A stretch of DNA of 64,000 nucleotides, taken from the NCBI RefSeq assembly GCF_900113335.1, contig NZ_FOOX01000012.1, positions 1-64,000 of the forward strand, in the 5' to 3' direction. This stretch comes from Desulfotruncus arcticus DSM 17038. Its GTDB lineage: Bacteria; Bacillota; Desulfotomaculia; Desulfotomaculales; Desulfallaceae. The notes beneath the pieces are model-generated. The model worked only from the letters and a program-made list of their open reading frames with translations. It was not told the DNA's origin and did not search any database. Shown one piece after another: positions 1-7,991 of the stretch; within the stretch, counting starts at the first letter, position 1; each line of letters begins with the position of its first letter. The translations under genes and the position numbers were made by a program.

Positions 1-157
1 TATCATATCTTTTGCGACCTGGCCCAATATAACAGCCATTTAATTTTTCAATTTCTTTACAATCAATTTGCTTTAAAATTTGATATAGTTTATCTTCCTC
101 ATCGAAATTTTTAACTAAAACTTCAAAGGAAAAAAGCATTCCACCAAGAATATACAT
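1..157 (-). CDS. Hypothetical protein, 3' part beyond the left edge
   Basis: The frame opens with ATG at 157 on the minus strand, preceded by a good GAGGTG ribosome site about 7 bases upstream, and stays open for 52 codons to the window edge. The visible start reads MYILGGMLFSFEVLVKNFDE and continues as a charged soluble sequence with no signal peptide or membrane segment. I do not recognise a family. It is divergent from the fragment at 293. The start and ribosome site are seen directly; that it is a real gene is inferred from them and the open frame. Confidence 0.45.
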   Translation of the reverse strand, partial: MYILGGMLFSFEVLVKNFDEEDKLYQILKQIDCKEIEKLNGCYIGPGRKRYD

Positions 158-292
158 GTAGGGTTTCACCTCGCTTGTGTTTTTTGTTGTGGGAATGAAA
201 AACACTTCTATAGCAATCGGGTGAAACCTTTTATTTTTGGCAGCTTTATTGAGATATTTTAACTTTTTTGGCTAGGGTAAATTTGTCTTCCT

Positions 293-700
293 ATGTTTAA
301 TGAGCCCTTGTGTTTTATGGGGTTAGAATTATGCAATTGGCTCGCTTTTGGTTTAGAGGATGGCAGCATAGAGGTTGATAATGAAAAAGCAGTATTCCAA
401 TTATTCCGGGCAACACTGGATGCCGATAAAATTACCGCATATAAACGTTTTTGCATTTTAATCAATCAACTGGCTCTGAATTTAAAATCAGCTAGCAAAA
501 AGAAATCTGAAAGCGATAACCCCAAGTTTACATTTAGGACATTTTTAATAAGGCTCGGTATGGTCGGTAATGATTATAAATCTACAAGGAAAATTCTGCT
601 GGAAAAATTAGAAGGGAACTCAGCGTTCAGGAGCGGAAAGAAGCCGGAGAAGGTGGAGGAGGTTTCTGCCAATGCAGAGGGAAGTATGTTATGTTCCTGA
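293..700 (+). pseudogene. C-terminal part of a phage/ICE 'virulence-related' protein
   Basis: The 135-residue frame resembles the C-terminal half of a family annotated as virulence-related protein in Clostridial prophages and integrative elements. The diagnostic part is the end, with FRTFLIRLGMVGNDYKSTRK followed by ILLEKLEGNSAF. No Shine-Dalgarno sequence precedes ATG 293, and the N-terminal half expected for the family is absent, so it is probably a 5'-truncated remnant. It sits at the left of the phage-like element and fits that context. The biochemical function of the family is unknown to me; the family call comes from remembered sequence likeness. Confidence 0.5.
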
Positions 701-768
701 ACATAGAGTAGGTGTAGGAAGTATTTAATGAGTTAAATGCGTAGGAAATACGAAGAAGTATACCTATG

Positions 769-793
769 AGGAGCCTGAAATGAGGCTCCTTTT
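769..793 (+). terminator. Intrinsic terminator before the DGQHR/HEPN pair
   Basis: AGGAGCC and GGCTCCT form a perfect 7-bp stem with an 8-base loop, followed by TTTT. It closes transcription from the remnant upstream and marks the left end of the two-gene cassette at 864-3159. Confidence 0.7.
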
Positions 794-863
794 AAATGGC
801 ATGAATAATCCTATTGATTATATATTAAAAAAAAGTTACCATATATAGAAATGGGGTGAAAAA

Positions 864-2108
864 ATGATTTGTAAATCATTTTTGTATGATAATAGAATCA
901 AAGCATGGAATGTATTATTTGAAATGCCAGTAAGTGAATATTTAGACTTTGCTAAAAGTATTTTAGATAAGAATGAATTTCAAAGAAAAAAAATTCGCGA
1001 TTCTAACAAGGTATATCGGTTGCTTAAAGATGATTTGAAACGTGGTTGTATTATGCCTCCGATGGTGCTTGCGTTGAAATCAGATATAAATGTAACAGAA
1101 GAAGATATTAAAGAGAATAGTATTAACATTATAAAAGAAAATATTAAAAGCCTACTTATCATAGATGGTCTTCAACGCACCAACGTTTTAATTTCTATTG
1201 ACGAATTTCTAAACGGTGATGTCGCCCAAAATACTGGTTTCTATAATAATGATATAAGGATAGAGATATATATTGGAATAAGTAGAACTGGAATACTTTA
1301 TAGAATGCTGACGCTGAATACTGGGCAAACGAGAATGTCTTTAAGGCATCAAATAGAGATTATGTATAGTGATTTAATTGACCAAGATAGATTGGGAGAT
1401 ATTTTACTTATAAAAGAAGCTGGTACAAATGAAAAAATTGACCTTGGTAAATATGTGTTTAGAGATGTGGTTGATGGATTTAATTCATTTTTGACTAGAA
1501 ATGAATTTCCATTAAAACGTGAAGATTTATTAGAACAAATTGAGGGATTGGAAGAATTATCTAAAGAGAAATTTGAGGATGATCTATTTTTTAAGTTTGT
1601 AAAATTATATGATAAATTTATGAGAAGGATGGATTATTATTTTAAATCATTTGATTATGATAATGATGAAGTAATTGATAAATTAACTGAGTTGTCAAAA
1701 AACTATAATATAAATATACCAGATGGGATTGCCGAAGATTTGAAAGATGATAATTCTACAGAAAAAATTAAATATAGAATTTTTGATATGCATAAAATTT
1801 TTAATAAGTCGATTGCTATTACGGGGTTCGGTGCCGCAATAGGTAAACTAATTGATTCAAAAGCATTGGATTCTGAGAAAATCGAAGATATTATAGATGA
1901 AATAGTAATAAAAAATTATCTTTGTTTTGTTGAGTTCTATTTTTTTCTGCAATTGATCAAAAATTTTGCTAAGAATATAGGAGTGGAACATCGTAGGTAT
2001 TATTGTCTTCTCTTTAAGGAGTTATTTAACAGGCATAGTGATTCTTTTGTGTTAATTGATAGTGCTGTGCTTTCGGCTAAATTTGCATATGATTCGTTTA
2101 AATATTAG
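864..2108 (+). CDS. DGQHR/ParB-fold-like protein, candidate defence component
   Basis: A 414-residue soluble protein. Around residues 95-115 it has LLIIDGLQRTNVLI, which matches the DGQHR-type signature of ParB/DndB-like proteins, preceded by a conserved-looking CIMPPMVLAL strand. Further on, LYRMLTLNTGQTRMSLRHQI resembles the F-x-x-N-x-x-Q segment that follows in DGQHR proteins. The rest is Asp/Glu/Lys-rich helix. DGQHR proteins occur in DNA-modification defence loci such as Dnd (DndB). The next gene starts 10 bases after this stop, so the pair is almost certainly one operon, bounded by terminators at 769 and 3163. The start is set by GGGGTGA upstream of ATG 864. The fold assignment is moderately sure; the defence role is inference from motif and prophage location. 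Confidence 0.6.
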   Translation: MICKSFLYDNRIKAWNVLFEMPVSEYLDFAKSILDKNEFQRKKIRDSNKVYRLLKDDLKRGCIMPPMVLALKSDINVTEEDIKENSINIIKENIKSLLIIDGLQRTNVLISIDEFLNGDVAQNTGFYNNDIRIEIYIGISRTGILYRMLTLNTGQTRMSLRHQIEIMYSDLIDQDRLGDILLIKEAGTNEKIDLGKYVFRDVVDGFNSFLTRNEFPLKREDLLEQIEGLEELSKEKFEDDLFFKFVKLYDKFMRRMDYYFKSFDYDNDEVIDKLTELSKNYNINIPDGIAEDLKDDNSTEKIKYRIFDMHKIFNKSIAITGFGAAIGKLIDSKALDSEKIEDIIDEIVIKNYLCFVEFYFFLQLIKNFAKNIGVEHRRYYCLLFKELFNRHSDSFVLIDSAVLSAKFAYDSFKY

Positions 2109-2118
2109 GTGAGTTGTT

Positions 2119-3159
2119 ATGTATACTAATGTTTTTTATTGCAAGGATGAAAAATGCTTTTTAATAGATGATATTTTCAAATTACCATATGTTTTGGACG
2201 TTGATGAAAATGAAATTGATCCTAGAAGATATGAAATTTACGGTTTTTTGAATAGATTTGGAACTGTCGAAAATCAAATTTATAAAATTATTGAAAAAGA
2301 TAGCGAATTGTTTATTGGATATTTAATGCCAATGATTTCTATGCTATCAAGTGATCATGATTGTGTAAATCAAAAATTTTTTTTAATATTTGCGTCAAAT
2401 TGTTTTATTAAGTTAATAAAAGAGGATGCTGGGATAAAGGGTATTAATGATGAAATAATTGAAATAGAAAAAAAATACAATGACAATTTGATTTTGCTTA
2501 TTATAGACAAGAGTAGAATTTGCAACATTGATAATTTTGATATTAAAAACTATTTTATGTGCTTATATAAATATGGTTATTATCTTGTAGATAGTGTTGA
2601 TGATTTTAAATCTTACAAGGAAACGGTTAATGAAAAAATTAAGTTACCAGAGAAAAATCTAAAAATACAATCTGTTTGCAAATATTTTAAAGAAGAAGAA
2701 TATATATTTAGACTACCTCAAAAACTAAATACTGATAATTATGTTCTTAAGTTTTTCTACCTCTATCAAGTGGTTGAAATTATTATTGAGAAAATTTTAA
2801 AAAGAGAATTAAGGAAGTTTGGTGAGAATTATAATGAGGCTTTAAGTGGATATGAAATATCTAAAGAAGTACACACTATAGCTTCAGAAGATGAACGAAT
2901 AAATAGGTTATTTTCGGATGAGTATAAAATAGGTGATTTTTCTAAGTTAAATTTAAAAAATGAGTGTAACAACCTTATTGAATCTCTGCAAATTCCCAAA
3001 TATCCTAGCGCAAGTAGTGCTCTATATGCTGTTAGAAATAATCTGGTACATAATTTGAGAGTTATAAGTAATGAACATTATGAACATTTAAAAGGTATTG
3101 TTGATGCTTTTGAGGATTTTATTCATGATATCTTATATAGTTATAAAGAAGCGGAATGA
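2119..3159 (+). CDS. HEPN-domain protein, candidate RNase effector
   Basis: A 346-residue AT-rich gene following the DGQHR-like gene after 10 bases, with GTGAGTTGTT before its ATG. The C-terminal ~120 residues look like an all-helical HEPN domain. A helix with FYLYQVVEIIIEKILKRELR is followed near residue 310 by AVRNNLVHNLRV, which carries the canonical R-N-x3-H catalytic motif of HEPN RNases. The N-terminal ~200 residues are unrecognised and could sense or bind a partner. HEPN proteins are common toxins or effectors in abortive-infection and toxin-antitoxin systems (established for the superfamily). That this one cuts RNA, and that the upstream protein controls it, is inference. Confidence 0.6.
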   Translation: MYTNVFYCKDEKCFLIDDIFKLPYVLDVDENEIDPRRYEIYGFLNRFGTVENQIYKIIEKDSELFIGYLMPMISMLSSDHDCVNQKFFLIFASNCFIKLIKEDAGIKGINDEIIEIEKKYNDNLILLIIDKSRICNIDNFDIKNYFMCLYKYGYYLVDSVDDFKSYKETVNEKIKLPEKNLKIQSVCKYFKEEEYIFRLPQKLNTDNYVLKFFYLYQVVEIIIEKILKRELRKFGENYNEALSGYEISKEVHTIASEDERINRLFSDEYKIGDFSKLNLKNECNNLIESLQIPKYPSASSALYAVRNNLVHNLRVISNEHYEHLKGIVDAFEDFIHDILYSYKEAE

Positions 3160-3162
3160 CAT

Positions 3163-3190
3163 TAGGGCCATTACAGGCTCTTTTTTTATG
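3163..3190 (+). terminator. Terminator after the HEPN gene
   Basis: AGGGCC pairs with GGCTCT (G-T wobble) around a short loop, followed by seven T. The next ribosome site (GGAGGTG) begins only a few bases after the T-run, a layout repeated before several other genes of this element. Confidence 0.55.
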
Positions 3191-3204
3191 GAGGTGAAAT
3201 TATA

Positions 3205-3759
3205 ATGGGCGGTAGTAGAAAAGGAATACCAAATAAAATCAACAAGTATGATACGGACATATTGCCTAGACTTTCCGACATTAAAGAATGGCTCATGGAG
3301 GGAGATACCGTAAGGGAGATTTGTAAGAAACTTTCCATCTCTCCCGACACTTGGTATAAATATTGTAAGCAACATGAAACACTCATGGAATTGGTAAATA
3401 TGGGCAGGGGCGTGTTATGTAACGAGGTAGAAAAATCTTTATTGAAGCTCTGCAACGGCTATGACTATGAAGAACTGAAGACTATTGTTGAAGAGGATAA
3501 AAATGGTAAAAAGCGAACCAGAATTGAAAAGATGAAACGCCATCAACCACCCTCTGCTCAGGCAATATCTTTCTTCCTGCGTAACCGTATGCCGGAGGAA
3601 TGGGCAGAGAAGAAAGAAATTATATTGGATACCAGCCAGAATGAGGAAGCAAGGAAGAAGTTATTCCTGCAAATGATAAATGGCGAAGTTGATGTTGAAA
3701 ACCAAGATTCAGAATACCAGGATGAGCAAACAGGAACCAATGATGACTATATTCAATAA
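3205..3759 (+). CDS. Phage terminase small subunit-like protein
   Basis: The 184-residue product starts MGGSRKGIPNKINKYDTDIL and has a helix-turn-helix at residues ~22-55 (EWLMEGDTVREICKKLSISP then DTWYKYCKQH). The middle has the basic KRHQPPSAQAISFFLRNRMP segment typical of small terminase/DNA-packaging proteins, and the tail is acidic. Small terminases recognise the pac/cos site and load the large subunit. The large subunit gene is displaced to 10171 by about 6.4 kb of cargo. The start is ATG 3205 behind GGAGGTGAAATTATA. Family likeness is good; the packaging partnership is inferred from the neighbours. Confidence 0.72.
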   Translation: MGGSRKGIPNKINKYDTDILPRLSDIKEWLMEGDTVREICKKLSISPDTWYKYCKQHETLMELVNMGRGVLCNEVEKSLLKLCNGYDYEELKTIVEEDKNGKKRTRIEKMKRHQPPSAQAISFFLRNRMPEEWAEKKEIILDTSQNEEARKKLFLQMINGEVDVENQDSEYQDEQTGTNDDYIQ

Positions 3760-3861
3760 TCTTATGTCGTCAGTTTTTACCGAGATAAATGCCCTTTTTA
3801 AGGCTAAAACTGCCTGAAATTAAGCCGTTTAGAATCCATAATTAATCTTATGTATTCAGTT
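3757..3861 (+). repeat. 19-bp imperfect direct repeat pair before the tyrosine recombinase
   Basis: TAATCTTATGTcgTCAGTT at 3757-3775 recurs as TAATCTTATGTatTCAGTT at 3843-3861 (17 of 19 identical). The first copy overlaps the end of the small terminase gene. The pair lies just upstream of the recombinase gene, so it is a candidate recombination or regulatory site. No third copy was seen at the far side of the cargo. Confidence 0.4.
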
Positions 3862-3920
3862 GACTTACCGGCAAATAAGAGGGAACATGGACACACCAAA
3901 TAAAGGAAGGGTGTGCTGAA

Positions 3921-4772
3921 GTGCTTGATTTAAGCCGGTTTGAGCTATATTTGAAAAGTAAGGAACTCAGCGATAACACAGTTGGCTGCTATATTCGGGA
4001 TAGCAAGACTTTTATTGATTGGTATAACGACAGAACGGATTGCGGATTCGATAAATTGATTGAACTGGATGCCATCGAATATAAGAAGCAATTAATAAAT
4101 ACAAATAAATCGGTGGTCACCGCTAACCGGAAGATTGCTAGCGTTAACGCTTTTTGCAAATGGCTCTATGAAATCGGAATTAACCCGATAGAGATCAATA
4201 TAAAAGCAGTAAAAAATCGGGATGCTCGGCAATATAAAGGTTTGGAAGATAAGGATTTAAGGAAACTTCGAGCAGAGATTCACCGAAACCGCAATCCACT
4301 TCATATTTGTATTATAGAAATATTGCTTGGCACTGGGCTTCGGGTCAGCGAGCTTTGCGGTTTAAGGCTTCAGGATATAGAAATATCCGAACGTAAAGGC
4401 TCTCTAAGGGTTATCGGTAAAGGAAATATAAACAGAACGCTCCCTCTTAATAAGGATGTTCGCAGAGCTATTAAAGATTACCTTGCGGTTAGGCCAGCCA
4501 GCGATAACGACTTCCTATTAATAGGGCAGCGTGGAGCCTTGAAACGAAACGCGATCAACTTAATACTTAAAAAATATGGGCAAAGGGTAACAGTTGCGGT
4601 AACGCCGCACTGCATTAGGCATTCACTTGGCTATAGGCTTGTTAAATCAAAAAACACAGCAATTACAACGATTCAGCAGATTCTCGGCCATGATAGCATT
4701 GTTACCACTAACCTCTATACCCTCACAACCGAGCAGGACAAAGTAAATGCTCTGGAAGCCTTAGAGTGGTAA
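3921..4772 (+). CDS. Tyrosine recombinase (XerC/D-like integrase)
   Basis: The 283-residue protein has the usual two-domain layout. The N-terminal SAM-like core-binding domain is at residues ~1-85. The catalytic domain carries Arg in GTGLRVSELCGLRL, Lys in the IGKGNINRTLPL hairpin, H-x-x-R in PHCIRH, the second His in ILGHDS, and the nucleophile in TNLYTL. All catalytic residues are present, so it should be active. The start is GTG 3921, ten bases after AAGGAAGG. It lies between the terminase genes next to Kiwa and is separate from the large serine recombinase at 18714, so it more likely mobilises this cargo block than the whole element (inference). Confidence 0.85.
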   Translation: MLDLSRFELYLKSKELSDNTVGCYIRDSKTFIDWYNDRTDCGFDKLIELDAIEYKKQLINTNKSVVTANRKIASVNAFCKWLYEIGINPIEINIKAVKNRDARQYKGLEDKDLRKLRAEIHRNRNPLHICIIEILLGTGLRVSELCGLRLQDIEISERKGSLRVIGKGNINRTLPLNKDVRRAIKDYLAVRPASDNDFLLIGQRGALKRNAINLILKKYGQRVTVAVTPHCIRHSLGYRLVKSKNTAITTIQQILGHDSIVTTNLYTLTTEQDKVNALEALEW

Positions 4773-4791
4773 GCAAACCCACTCTTTTTTA
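4764..4791 (+). terminator. Intrinsic terminator overlapping the recombinase stop
   Basis: AGAGTGG and CCACTCT form a perfect 7-bp stem across the TAA stop, followed by six T. It ends the recombinase transcript. Confidence 0.75.
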
Positions 4792-5132
4792 ATGCACCTT
4801 TCCCAATGGGAGGGGTGCTTCTATTTGTGAAAATTGCCCCGACAACTGATGGTGTGAAAATTTTTACTATTAATTATTTACAGTATTACTAAGAAAGTAT
4901 AGTATTTTTTTAAGAATATATATACGTATGCATATTTCGGTTTATAAGAGCTACCCCTACAGTAAAAATTGAGCCTGGGTTACTAAGTGAAATTAGCCAG
5001 TGCATTAACGATGGAACCCGGCTTTGATAGTGTTTATCGCTCTCCCGGAAAACCAAAGCGATAAATCTATGTAGCAAAATAAACAAAATCGGTGAATTCT
5101 ACAAGTGGCTCAGAACCTGGAATGATTGCTAA
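4792..5132 (+). other. Structured gene-free leader upstream of kwaB
   Basis: No convincing gene is seen in this 341-base stretch. It holds a second terminator-like hairpin at about 4794-4822 (GCACC ... GGTGC). Two further hairpins follow in tandem: AGCCTGGGTT at 4972-4981 with GAACCCGGCT at 5014-5023 (one bulge), and TTTATCGCT at 5033-5041 with AGCGATAAA at 5057-5065 (perfect 9 bp). These could be an untranslated leader or small RNA controlling Kiwa, or a recombination site for the adjacent recombinase. The pairing is seen; the role is not known. Confidence 0.45.
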
Positions 5133-5165
5133 ATGTACCCGTATTATTCATATGGAGGTAATGCT

Positions 5166-6125
5166 GTGAATAATCAAAAAGATATAAAAAGTGATTTAGT
5201 AGGACAGGTAAGTAAGTTTGAAAATGAAAACGAACCACTGATTTTGTTTTTTAATAAGGGTAATAATAGAAAAGAAAAATATAAACAGTTTCAAATAAAC
5301 ATTGGGGGTGATATTGCTAAAGAAATTGCGAAATCATATCTAAATACAGCGATTGATAATATTAATAGAAAAGAAATTGTTAAATATGATTTTGAAATAG
5401 ATAACAGTGATGCTATTCAAAAGATCAATCATAAATTAATAATTGATTCCGAGAAAATTAATTCAAAGATAATAAAAGATAAAAGCGTTCCATATGTAGA
5501 TAGAAAAACTGATTTTAGAAAGTTTAATTTTATTGTCATACGCTATTTTCTAAATATAGATAAAACAGTAAAGACTTTTACTATTTACTCTCAATATTTT
5601 CAACCTGCTACAAGGTTCAAAAAGTCATTTAAATATTGTTTCTTAGATGACGAAATTAAAAAACTAGATTCTGACATTTTTTACTTTGATGGCCGGGTTG
5701 ATGTTTTTGAATTTGAAAAAAAATATTTTATTATAAACTTGAAATGGTTTAATAAAATTTTTGATTTCAAAGAAGGCTTTAATCGCATTATTGAAAGTAA
5801 ACGTTCTGAGATTGTAAATCAAGGATTTATAGATAACCCAGATATTTTTATTGACGATTGTAAAAAAGATGGAAGATATAATCAAAGACTTTGCAAAATT
5901 GTTACAAGTGACGCTTTTGAAAGTTTAGAAGGTCAAGCGCATAAGCTTCCAGAGTACTTTAAGAGATTTAAAATATCTTTGACTTTAGATAAAAACAATA
6001 TTATTCAATACAGGGGAAAAGAAGATATTGGTCAAATTTTAAATATTCTCATGAGGCGTTATGCAATTGATGGTTTAACTGATGAGGAAATGATAATCAC
6101 TGGTATAGAGGAATACATTAGTTAA
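5166..6125 (+). CDS. kwaB: Kiwa anti-phage protein KwaB (DUF4868)
   Basis: The 319-residue protein matches the DUF4868 family in its C-terminal two thirds: a beta-rich part with FYFDGRVDVFEFEKKYFIIN, then a helical part ending with ISLTLDKNNIIQYRGKEDIG and a final LTDEE helix. DUF4868 is the defining domain of KwaB, the cytosolic DNA-binding partner of Kiwa. The next gene encodes a small membrane protein of KwaA type, which makes the call strong. I chose GTG 5166 because GGAGG lies 7 bases before it; an in-frame ATG at 5133 has no ribosome site. The order is kwaB first, opposite to the usual kwaA-kwaB. The DNA is very AT-rich compared with the flanking recombinase. Confidence 0.8.
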   Translation: MNNQKDIKSDLVGQVSKFENENEPLILFFNKGNNRKEKYKQFQINIGGDIAKEIAKSYLNTAIDNINRKEIVKYDFEIDNSDAIQKINHKLIIDSEKINSKIIKDKSVPYVDRKTDFRKFNFIVIRYFLNIDKTVKTFTIYSQYFQPATRFKKSFKYCFLDDEIKKLDSDIFYFDGRVDVFEFEKKYFIINLKWFNKIFDFKEGFNRIIESKRSEIVNQGFIDNPDIFIDDCKKDGRYNQRLCKIVTSDAFESLEGQAHKLPEYFKRFKISLTLDKNNIIQYRGKEDIGQILNILMRRYAIDGLTDEEMIITGIEEYIS

Positions 6126-6136
6126 TTAACAAGGAG

Positions 6137-6715
6137 ATGATTTTTATTGTAAAAAAGATATTTTTATTCCTTTCTTCGTATATACCACTCTATATTTTGT
6201 TGGCCGGAAAAGAGGTCATGAAGAGAATTGAAATTTTGTTAAGCTCAGGGAAGTGTTTTTATTTTGGCAACATTGTATGGTTTAATAGTATTGGAGATTG
6301 GATGATTACAATTTTAATGCTTATGAGTGTTATTTTATGTGTTATGCTGGTTGCTCTAATAAAGAGAACAAAGAAATCTGGAAAAGCTGATTACTTAATT
6401 GTGAAAATTGATAATGAAACAGATAAGCATTATTTTAACTATTTGACATTGTACTTTCTGCCATGTATTGGATTATCAATAGGAAACATTTCAGATGTAT
6501 TTGTTTTATTTATTATAATGTTAATAATTGGAATGGTGTATATAAGTAATGATTTGATATACATAAATCCCATGCTAACATTTGGAGGATTCAAAGTATT
6601 TTCGGCAGAGGTGAGACATATTAGTAACCTTAAAGGTAAAACAAATAGGAAGATAATTATTAGCAACTGTCCAAATGCTGAAGTGTTACTGCTACCACAT
6701 GATGTCCAGAAATAG
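6137..6715 (+). CDS. kwaA: Kiwa anti-phage membrane protein KwaA
   Basis: About 190 residues with four hydrophobic segments: FLFLSSYIPLYILLA, WMITILMLMSVILCVMLVAL, a third near YLTLYFLPCIGLSIG, and VFVLFIIMLIIGMVYIS. The segment DLIYINPMLTFGGF is typical of KwaA. Its start follows kwaB by 11 bases, so the two are one operon. Known role: the membrane sensor of Kiwa that works with KwaB. ATG 6137 abuts the AAGGAG ribosome site; translation from ATT 6146, nine bases after it, would give the more usual short N-terminus. The last four codons lie inside the left end of the transposon, so the extreme C-terminus may be altered. Confidence 0.75.
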   Translation: MIFIVKKIFLFLSSYIPLYILLAGKEVMKRIEILLSSGKCFYFGNIVWFNSIGDWMITILMLMSVILCVMLVALIKRTKKSGKADYLIVKIDNETDKHYFNYLTLYFLPCIGLSIGNISDVFVLFIIMLIIGMVYISNDLIYINPMLTFGGFKVFSAEVRHISNLKGKTNRKIIISNCPNAEVLLLPHDVQK

Positions 6716-6863
6716 ACGGCGTTTAATTTCCAAGATATGCTGAAATAGTTGACCGCTATCTAACTAATAGTCCGTCAGTCAGTCCATGTGGCAGGACAAA
6801 GCAACAAAAAGCCGGTTAACTTAATAGCCACCGGCATTTAATATGACTATCCACCTCGAAATT

Positions 6864-7154
6864 TCACCGACATTTATTAAAAGTCAAGATATCAGCCCGT
6901 GCCTCAAGTAACTTTTCCTTGTAAACCTTTGCAAACCAGGCACTCCTGTTTATGGTCGGCGGATAAATCTTGTATTTGTCAGCGACTTTGCATATGGCCT
7001 CAATCATTTCCACCTTTCCTAATCCCAGTTTTCCAGCAAGCTCACGAGCCAATGGCAAAAGATCAATAAATCCCGTGCTTACGAAATAGTATTCGAGATT
7101 ATCTTTTCTCCCTTGCAACTCGGACATGGCACAAGCATAGATGGCATTTTCCAT
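6864..7154 (-). CDS. Small transposon-associated protein, unknown
   Basis: A 96-residue soluble helical protein (MENAIYACAMSELQGRKDNL...), last gene of the transposon operon, 27 bases after the AAA ATPase stop. The middle, PLARELAGKLGLGKVEMIEA, looks like a small helical DNA- or protein-binding domain, and SAWFAKVYKEKLLEARADIL forms a final helix. No enzymatic motif is seen. Its position in the operon suggests a target-selection or accessory role, but that is only a guess. The ATG is preceded by GGGGGGCTTATT. Confidence 0.5.
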   Translation of the reverse strand: MENAIYACAMSELQGRKDNLEYYFVSTGFIDLLPLARELAGKLGLGKVEMIEAICKVADKYKIYPPTINRSAWFAKVYKEKLLEARADILTFNKCR

Positions 7155-7181
7155 AATAAGCCCCCCAGCATAATTTGATAG

Positions 7182-7991
7182 TTAGCTCAATTCACCCTGA
7201 ATAACTAATTTAACCATATGATCATCAATGATCCGGCGGCTGTTTTGTGCACCATAAAGCAGGCAATGGGTACAGACCTTGTTTACAAGCCGGGCTGTGC
7301 CGCTGGAAAAGCGAAAGACTTCATCAACGGCACTATCCGAGAAAATATCATGATCAGCACCGGCATAAGTAAGGTGCCTTTTTACATACTCGCCAACCTG
7401 GGCGCGATCCAAATATGGTAATTTACACTGGAGGTCGATCCTCTGCCTGATGGCAGCATAGGACTGTAGTTGCAATCTCTCCCAAAGTTCAGATTGACCG
7501 ACAAGGATCAGTGCCATAGGACTTACCGCATCCATCCTAAAATTGAGTAGAAAACGAACTTCCTCCAGCATCTCCTTATCCAAAAGGTGTGCTTCGTCCA
7601 CAATAACTACCGGTTGCAGTTTATGTATGCCGCGCATGAGCTCAATCTCCCGGTGCAGTTGGCGTTTAGCGTCACCTCGATAAAACTTGGCTTCACAGCC
7701 CATCTGCTCCAACAGCCCTTTGTAGAAATGCCGTGGGGTAAGCTTGGAATCTGCCAGGTACATTACCATAAATTTAGATGAGTCAAGGGTATCTTTAAAG
7801 CAGCGTATGGTGGTGGTTTTGCCGGTACCGCAGTCACCAGTGATAACAGCGAAAAGCTGTCGCTTGGCGGCGTATTCCAAGCGGCCCAGTATTTCTTCCA
7901 GCATTAGTGATTGGTACAATTGATCTGTTGGAATATCTCGCGAAAATGGAGTTTGGGTTAAGCCGTAAAATGTCTCAAACACGATCGGCAC
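7182..7991 (-). CDS. TniB/ExeA-like AAA+ ATPase of the transposon
   Basis: The 269-residue ATPase starts FETFYGLTQTPFSRDIP, a start typical of ExeA/TniB-like proteins. It has Walker A at residues ~53-61 (GDCGTGKTT), Walker B VVIVDEAHLL near residue 130, and sensor segment ALILVGQSELWERL. TniB-class ATPases activate the DDE transposase and pick target DNA. It overlaps the 3' end of the transposase gene by 17 bases, so the two are translationally linked. It appears intact although its transposase is not. Confidence 0.85.
   Translation of the reverse strand: MPIVFETFYGLTQTPFSRDIPTDQLYQSLMLEEILGRLEYAAKRQLFAVITGDCGTGKTTTIRCFKDTLDSSKFMVMYLADSKLTPRHFYKGLLEQMGCEAKFYRGDAKRQLHREIELMRGIHKLQPVVIVDEAHLLDKEMLEEVRFLLNFRMDAVSPMALILVGQSELWERLQLQSYAAIRQRIDLQCKLPYLDRAQVGEYVKRHLTYAGADHDIFSDSAVDEVFRFSSGTARLVNKVCTHCLLYGAQNSRRIIDDHMVKLVIQGELS

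Noticed and set aside
259-465. 68-codon minus-strand frame
   Set aside because: It is antisense to the virulence-related fragment and has no family likeness or ribosome site.
4972-5065. Integron attC site
   Set aside because: The hairpins lack the R-box/L-box pattern and the recombinase lacks the IntI-specific insert, so an integron was not called.
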